DNA of 64,000 nt from Lytechinus pictus (Eukaryota > Echinodermata > Echinoidea > Temnopleuroida > Toxopneustidae), in assembly GCF_037042905.1 (NCBI RefSeq), contig NC_087249.1, positions 9,916,001-9,980,000 of the forward strand. Direction: 5' to 3'. Positions 13,201-22,200 of the stretch are shown in pieces; position 1 is the first letter of the stretch; every line of letters starts with the position of its first letter. The translations under genes and the position numbers were made by a program. The notes beneath the pieces were generated by a model. The model was not told the origin of the DNA. It ran no database searches and was given only the letters and a program-made list of their open reading frames with translations.

Positions 13201-16200
13201 ACACAATCATACATAGTGAGTGAGATACAGGGACCATCAAAGACAATAACCCGACCGAATAGAGTCGAACACAACATATTCATATTGTGATGATGACAGA
13301 GATGATAATGATGATGTTTTGTCACCAGATTGTCCAGTAGGTACGCCCAAGGTATCAAATACCATGATAATTATTTTGGATAATGTTGAAGAAATGGAAG
13401 AAAAGTGTGAAATAGATGAAAGAATCAAAGGAATATTAATTAGTAAGAGGTCTAAGAAAACAACCTTCCTTTTGTTAATTCCCATTGCACTCAGATCCGT
13501 ATTTTATTAACCCAACAACTACTCCGCCTACTACCAACAGTGTTAACTGTGATTTCGAGAACACCAATGACGCCTTGTGTTCTTGGACCCAGGGGATACA
13601 AGATGGGTTCGATTGGGTCCTCAACAGCGGTCCTACCGAGGATTACAATAGTGGCCCGGATGTAGACCACACTCTGCAAACCGATCAAGGTAATCCCTTT
13701 CTTCTTTTTCCTAACGCGCATTGAGACCTTTGTAAGGTGTAATGTGCAATACAAAAACTGTTCTATTATTATTATTATTATCCCTCTAAAACAGAATGCC
13801 ATCTTTGAAAGTATTCAAAAGTTTGTTAAATAATTGGTCGAACAAGATCGTCCCCTTGACCTTCATGAGATTTTTATCGTCGGTTAAATCAATCTGGATG
13901 AATGTCCGACCTTCGCTTTTCTCCATCGTTGCATCACCCCGCGAGCTGTCCAAGACATATTTTTATTACAACCTTCTATACGATAGGCCTATAGAAAATA
14001 GTGACAAATTTAATACCCCAGGACAGTCTCACATAGGGGGATTAAACATACGTCCATCATAATATGAAATTACCATCTTCAAAACTAGTTAAATGTGGTA
14101 TTGGTTTAAAAAGATCGTCACCCTGTATTGGTTGGTGGTGATTTTTTACCTGATTGCTAAGAAAGCATGAATGCTTGTAAGCAAGCAACCAGAGGACCGA
14201 CGGCTTAAGGTCCTCTCCGAAGGACCTGGTTCCGAGGATTAATGCCTTACCAAAGGGCACTAGCGCACCAAGTGGGAATCGAACCCGGGTCACCGGAATA
14301 CGAATCCCCCGCTCTCCCGACTGAGCTATCGCGCCTCCTACTGTATTGCTGAATTTTGTATGAATATGAATTATAAGTATATTTTATATGAAAATGGATG
14401 AAATGTCATTCGGAAGAAAATAAATGTTTAATCGACTTGAATTTAATGTAATTGAATTAACTTTTTGTGAGGGAACTAATAGCTCATAGCCACAGTCCCT
14501 ATATTTTTTAATTCTGAATAATTTGAAATTGGAATATATTTGTCCCTTTTCTCTCTTTTCCCGTGTCTCTTTTATGTCTTTACCACTTGTTGAGAAGGTA
14601 GAAAGGGGTGGAAATTAAAGGTTTAGGATTCTATACACGTTGTAGTTTGCATTTTGAGTAAAAAAAAAGATAGAAATATCTTTCTGTTTTCCTTCCTTCT
14701 TCTTCTGCTCCTCAATTATCCCAGAAATTCTTCGTTTTGCTATTCTCTCTCTTCTTAATCTTAATCATCCTTCGTGTTCTTCTTTTACGACATTTTGTTT
14801 CTGTAAAGTCTGGTAGGATCAAGAGATTTGATTCCAAAGCAGTCATTGCGGGATCATGAGCTGTTGCAATTGAGAAGAATTCTGCGCTACAATACAAATG
14901 TTTTCAGATCCTTCACAGAATATCTCACTAGAGCCTATATATTTTTAACGATAATCCTTTCTTTCCCCTGGAAGGACACTACATGTTGGTGAATTCATAC
15001 GAGGACATTCCCAGAAATACCAGAGCAGTGTTGGGGTCGCCTTTAATCGCACCCTCTACGAACAACCGTTGTTTCAAATTATGGTACTACATGAGCGGCT
15101 ACAACTCGGACTTCTTGAATGTGTTCATCTTACCCTACGGCTACGTCCTACCCATGGATCCTAATTTGCAGATCTACGGCAACAGCGGTCCTCAGTGGCT
15201 CCAGGCCCAGTTGACAGTACCGTCATCTACAAGGAGTTTCTATGTGAGCTTTTTTTTTCGTTGTAGATCACATCTTTCTCTGTACTTATAAGAAGATCAC
15301 TCAAGTATTCATCCATCTCTGTTCTAACTATTACATTCTCATGCCCTACGGGAGGGCCCTAAGGTTGAAATCACCTAAAGATAACAGGCTTATCATTAAA
15401 CATGATCATAATAGAGCTGCTTTTGCTATGGCGTCTCGAGATTTACTTCAGTTGTTTGATATACAGTTTGGTAATGGCCAAGAAAAATTCAACTTACATA
15501 CGAAAGGCAATCTTCATCAACTGTTATTTTTTCCTTCCAAGTTCACGTCTGAAATGTCATGTGAGGAATATACCTTGTACCTTGTAGTCGTTTACCCCGA
15601 AGTCCTCCGCCAGGAAGTGTTACTCTGGGCTGACGAGAGTGGTGGTTTTATTTATGATTTGGGGGTTTCGGAGTTTGGGAGGGCCCAAGAAGTTTGATTT
15701 TGATGGTTTCAGAGCTTTTTGAAGCGACAAATTCTTTTATGAGATTGTCCCAATGGGTGATTGTTTCGGGGAAGAAGGGGTTTGCTAATTGTGTTGTCGA
15801 TATGAAGGTAAAGTTTACCTTGACTTGTTCATTGTGAGTCCTATTCAATCGTGTTTTTTTTTTCTTTGAGGCGTACTATATTTATGTGAGTGCATTATTT
15901 TGAACAAATGTATACAACCAGCTACGATATCGTCTCTATGGCCTTCTGCCTTTGAATATCCAAATCGATGGTAGATTTTTTGATAAACAGGTAGAAATAT
16001 TTCTGAGGTATTAAAATAACTAAAATAGACCCTCTACCATCCAATTGTTCTTGAAAGTACGTTAGATGTAATTTTAATGTGCACTGAATCTGTGACTAGA
16101 GTGGGCATTAACAATGTGCCTACTTAGGGTCAGCAGCAAAAAGGTTGTCGCTCGTCACTATCTAAAACACATAAAAATATGATTAACTCACAAAGTTTTT

Positions 16201-19200
16201 TTTTAAAGTATGTTGAGTGAAAATTTAGGTGATGATAAATGAAGATATATTTATTTTCTCCCTCAGATTGTAGTCGAAGGAACAGTTGGCGATTCAGTAT
16301 ATGCTGCTGATATTGCAGTCGATGATTTCTCGATGACTACTGGTAGCTGCACAGGTAAACTTGTATTGTCTCAAAAAGATGACTATGTCCAAAATAATTT
16401 TTTCTCACCACGTTTAGGGGTCCGTTTCATTATGACTTACAACTATTGTAACTTTGTAATTATTGTAACTACATGTACCACGGAAAACCTTGATTGTGCC
16501 AGAACAGAAAGTTACTCACAATAATTGCTAGTCTCTATGCAACGGGTCCAGTCATGTCGTTGGCGTTGTTTAATATCCCACCGCTGCCACAGAAACAATT
16601 AACATAGAGTTCACACGTTTCTGGAATGGCGTTGCGATAAGTTTATTAACCATAACCGAGACAATCATGTTAACACTTTGTATAGACACAGTGGCCCGTA
16701 TTCTTAACTCGAGTTTGATATAAAAAAAACTCTGGTCGGAAGTGGTGGTTTTAAGTATGGATAGCCAATTATGGCACAAATCTCTGACAGTATACAGGAT
16801 CAATTTACCAGCTAACTTCTCCCTTAGATAATTCATAATTATTTTCAAATAACTAAAATCGTTTAATTCATCATATAACCAGGGAGAAAAACCGCGATAA
16901 ACATGATAAATACTAGTATACGATTTCGGTTTAGGCAAGAGTGGGTAGTTCGAGGTCCTTTAAATTTTTATACCCTTTGTACCCGCCACTTATCTTTACA
17001 GCAACATCGGATCCCCTGTATCCTTTTGTCGCAAACTGTGATTTTGAAGATGGTATGTGCGGTTACACGCAGCCCAACGAGGATTATGAGAATGACGACG
17101 AGTTTGACTGGTTCCTGAATTCCGGTCCAACAGGAACAGACGGTTCGGGGCCCAATGCTGACCATACCAAAGGGACAGCTGACGGTTAGTCGCTCTTCAG
17201 CGTTTTCAATGCAAATTACCGATTTAGGAATATACATATGTTCCAAAACCTAACAAGTATGATGTTACAGGCCTACTTTTAAACACAATGACCTTACAAG
17301 GCTTCCGTAAAAATTCCGTTTTGTGGTACCCCTGAAAATATCTAGGCCTGTGTTTTCCGTTTCTTTTCGTAAAGGCACAAATGCCGAATTTAGAAAATTC
17401 ATGTCGTCCTTATGGGAGCGCTTTTGGCACCTTCTATTTCGAGGTGGATACCATGGATACGGGCGGTATACAATTATACTATAATATCATGATTACCCAA
17501 GTACTTCAACTATAACGTAAATTAGGAATTAGTCCTAAGATTCGTATGCCAGTTATGGTTAACCAATATTTATCAAATTTTCTGTATGTAGTTCACTCGA
17601 TAGATGATAGTACATTGAGATATTTACAAGTTTGTGCACGTAGACAAGAGTGACTTAAACAGTGGGATCCTCTATAGTAACAGCAGGTCACAACTCGTCT
17701 CTAGAATTCTTCAACAAAGTTACCGTACATATTGATTCATTCATTCACTTCCGGTGCAGGTCATTACCTGTACGTAGAAGCTTCTCAGCCTCGTCGACCA
17801 GGCGATCGAGCTCGGATCATCTCCCCGCCCATCACCTATTTCAATGACAGTTACTGTCTGCAGTTTTTCTACCACATGAGCGGGGATGACACCGCTTCTC
17901 TTTCGGTGGTGCATCGCGGCGACTATTATCCGGATGAAGAGATTGCTCGCCTCACCGGACCGGATGGGAACAAATGGCAACCGTACAACGTTGATGTTAG
18001 TGTCAAGTACGGACCAGTCGAAGTAAGTTGATGCAAATGGCCATGATCAAAACTTCTTTGGTGCTTAACCCGGATGCAACATATTGTTTAAGTAGATTTA
18101 TGTCTGCTATAATAATAAACAAGTTTCTTTACAGTACAGCATTTCTATCATAAATTATTTGCAACAAAAAATAGGCAACGCGCGGTCTTCAATAAAGATC
18201 AAATTAACATCAAATGTTTTAAAACCAGAATTCATAATATACCTCTGTTTGTGAAATGGTATATGAAGGTGCAATGAAATGTTAATGGAATGCGCTACAA
18301 TATGAAAGTTTTTTAATTATTATTTATTATGTATGTTAATGCAGATTAGCTATGGCAAGATATTCGCTGTGTGTTAGATATAGAGCTCATGGTCTAGTAG
18401 AGAATCATGATAAAGTTCGCGGACAAGCCTCAGCATTTACTGTCTAGGTACAAGAGATAGCTCTCCTGACAGGTTCACGATGGTGTTCAGAACTTCTTCT
18501 CTTTAATGTTTTCGGCAAGCAGTCAAAGGTAACATGGCCGTTTAGCATGTTCATTTTTGTCTACAGATTTTGACAATGATACAGTAGCTCTAATAGCTCA
18601 GTCGGTAGAGCGGGGGTTTCGATTCCCAAGTGGTGCGCTAGTGCCCTTTGGTAAGGCATTTATCCTCATTACCAGGTCCCTCGGAGAGGACGTTAAGCCG
18701 TTGGTCCCCTGGTTGCTTGCTCACAGGCATTCGTGCTTTCTTAGCAGTCAGGTAAAACAACCTCGGTATGACTAATATTCTGAAAGTAAGCGTAATAATC
18801 ATCGTGGTTACTCAGGCCTATTGTTATAGGAAGCATGTGACCTTCCTACTCGATTTCCTAATTTTTCTCTTGTTTCTGATGACTTCCTTTGTTTTGCCAT
18901 CATCCATGAATCATGTCAATCATGGCCCTGTTTCGATTCTCGCCAAGATTGTTTTTACAGGCACGGTTGGAAACAACTACCGAGGTGATATTGCTTTAGA
19001 TGATATTAAGTTCTTCCCCGGATCGTGCGGAGGCTTTCCTGCTACTTCATTTTGTAATTATGAATATGGATACGAGCACTGTGGCTATACGCAGAGCACC
19101 GATGACCAACTGGACTGGATCTGGTATGATGCCTTGGCTGGAGAAACCCCTCCGGTTGATTGGCCAGGTAAGATTTTGAAACCTATGATGAGTAAAAAAA

Positions 19201-22200
19201 AAACTAACGTTCCATTCCTAATCAAGAGAAATGGTTCCAAACTCGAGCTTAAGTAGGCAATTTGCGTTCAACTTGCCACATCACATTAGTCTTCATAGCA
19301 ATCCATGCAACGAAATGGAAACTTGTGTCTATGTTATGTTTTTTGTTTGTGGGTGTGTACATGTGTGCTCAGTGGCGTAACAGGCGGGGGGGCAGGGGGG
19401 GCAAGCTGCCCCCCCCCCTGGCAGAGCTCACCGGGAAAATAAAAAAAAAAGGAAAAAAGAAAAAAAGGGGGAAAAAGGGAAAGGGAAAGGAAAGTAAAAA
19501 AAAGGGAAAAGGGGAAAGGGAAAAGAAAACTAAGAAAAAACATAAAAAAGGGAAAACGAAAGAAAGAAGAACAAGTGAGAAAGAACAATTCTCCCCGATA
19601 TAAAAATACATTAGCATGATTAGTAAGACAGGGAAATAAATTAAAGATGACAAAGACGCAAACAAAAGCGGGAAATAAAGGCAGAATGGAATTAGCCAAA
19701 ATCTAAAAATTGGGAAATAAAGAATAGGGACAAGATAACGAACACTACCGGGCTGCCGAGGATTGAGATAACGAGCGGGAAGAAAAATGGATGGTATATA
19801 GCATAATGTCATATGAAAGTCTATCATAAACTTGCTAAATCTCCAAAGGCTCTGTCCAAGAGTCAAGACCCCGTGCATTGGGGGCTCTTCATCTGTAACC
19901 TTTAATGGGTTCTATAACGGGCCTCTATATGGACCCTTCCTGCATTAAGCTTTACGTTGAAGTACTGGCGTACCGGGGGGTGGTTCCACAGCCAAGGGGA
20001 AATAAAAGAAAATAAAGGAGGCAGCGAAATGAGATGAATGAAAAAAAATATATGACAAGATATTTGCTATATAATGATGTAAAAAGCTATCACATAATAA
20101 GAATTTCATTTTAACAGGCCATTTTTTTTCTGGCTCGCTTCGCTCGCCGGCGACTTTTTACAAATTTTCCCACATTTGCTATGATGTGCCCCTCACAATA
20201 TTTGGATGATTACGATACACAACTGCATTGAATTTATGTGTTGTGTGAAAGCTATATAAATATATACGCAATTTGATTAAATTAAGTGGCCATCTGTAAG
20301 GTTTAAAATGGCTTTGATATCAAGAGGTTCCGGGGCTCTGCCTTGGACCCCACCCATAAAGCACTGTTATATGATTAGTTTGGACCATGGCCCCTAAAAG
20401 TTCTACAACCAATAAAAAAAAATGAGGAAAGAAAGGAAAGTGTATTATATTTTCTGAATATCACGTTAAAATCTATCTTCATGTTAGATTCTCATGAAAA
20501 GGTGATTTTTTTTATCTCGCTCGCTTCGCTCGCTCGGGACCTATATTAAGCTACTTCTTGCCACAAGCGCCATACTCGGCCCCCTCGAGCATATAGAGCT
20601 TCGCCCTGATGCTCACAATCATAACAAAAATCCTGTTCACCGTGGCGTACAAAAAAGAGAGAAAAAAGGAAAGGGAGGAGGGTGAAATATGATATCATCT
20701 TTTAACATTATGTCAAAATCTATCACAAAATTGGTTTTTTGCAATAAAATGTCAAAATTTTGTGCTCGCTCGCCTATATATTTGCCCGATACGCCATATC
20801 GCCCCCTCAAATTTTTTGCCTTATGACGCCATATTGCCTGTTCCATGATATGACCAGGAAATTTTTGGCTCTTGCCCCCCCCCCCCCCCTGGCCACCGAC
20901 CCCTGTTACGCCGCTGTGTGTGCTGTATATATGTTACGGTGCGAGGGTGTGCGCATACGTTCGTGCGTATGAATGGGTGTGGGTCACTGAACTAGAATAC
21001 GTATTTCTAGTTCAGTGGTGTGGGTACGTATGTTTAAAAGGGTGTTCGAATGTGTGTATATGCGTGAGAGGGAAAGTGTGTGCGTGTGTGTGGATGTGTG
21101 GCGCCGTGGTCGAGTGGTCTAGCTCTTGAATAGAGACATGAAGGTCGGAAGTCCTGCAATACTACCCATGAGCAAGGTATTTGATCTCACATCGCTTTTT
21201 TTCTTTTGAATCAAATACTATTGGCAATAAAAGTCAACTTGCACGTGATAAAATAAGTGAACGCGTCGTGGTCGAGTGGTCTAGGGTGCTTGACTGGAGG
21301 CATAAAAAACGGGGTTCGATCCCCTGTGCTATTGCTTTGTCGTTGAACAGTTACCATAATCTGCGATTGGTTGTCAAACCATAGAGTTAATCCTTATTTT
21401 ATAAACCTTCAGAGGGTGATAAAAGAATGGGGAACAATATCTGTCATCGGGTAGGCTATTGGGTCATGTGAAGATTTGAGGGTGTGTGTGTCATTATGTG
21501 TGAGGGTGTGTGGGGGTGTCAACGTGTGTGTATTTAATTGTTTGATACATTGTACCGGTGTGTTGGCTCAGTTGGTAGAGCGTCCGTCTCACAACCGGGA
21601 GGTCGGGGGTTCAAACCCCGGCCGCGTCAGACCAAAAGACGTTAAAAGATGGGAGTTGCTGCTACCCTGTTTGGCGTTCAACGATTAAAGGGATAGAGCC
21701 TCGTCGATCTGGCGCTGCACAGCGGCTGCCGGGCCCACGATCAATTGGGCAAAGCAAATTTTCGGAGTATTTCATGTCTATTTCGAACAATAAAATATGG
21801 ATTAAATGAGGAGTAAGCTGAAGTTACTAAATGAATATTTGGCATACTCGTTGGATACTTGATAACGCCAGCAGAATAACTCAATGAGATGTTGTCTATC
21901 ATGCTGAACAAGCTCGCTACCTTGGGGATAGGAAGGGGGCGGTGGTTAGATCTATCGCTACGTGTGCAATATCCAATTTTTTTATGTCATGAAAAACTCA
22001 AGCATATTCCTGGAGCATTTGCTTCTGATTTGTGGAGTGGTTTTTTTTAGTGTATGAAGACGAAACGTTCTAACATTAAGTGTGGTTACAACCGTCACAT
22101 GTTGTATCGGCATATAGTACACCAAAACAAAGAGCTTCGGTTTTGCTCCAGTGAAAGTTTATTTATGTGACAACAGGTTTTTTAGTTTTTTTTAGCTCAT

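Noticed and set aside
15341..15697. 118-codon ORF on the plus strand
   Set aside because: No recognisable domain, lies in an intron between M4 B and M4 C, and no splice borders connect it to the MAM gene. Possibly old repeat sequence.
19262..19878. Lys-rich and Phe/Ser-rich ORFs on both strands
   Set aside because: They come from purine-rich low-complexity sequence within the hAT-like element.
21557..21640. Functional tRNA gene call
   Set aside because: Boxes A and B are good, but the acceptor stem does not pair and a SINE body follows directly.
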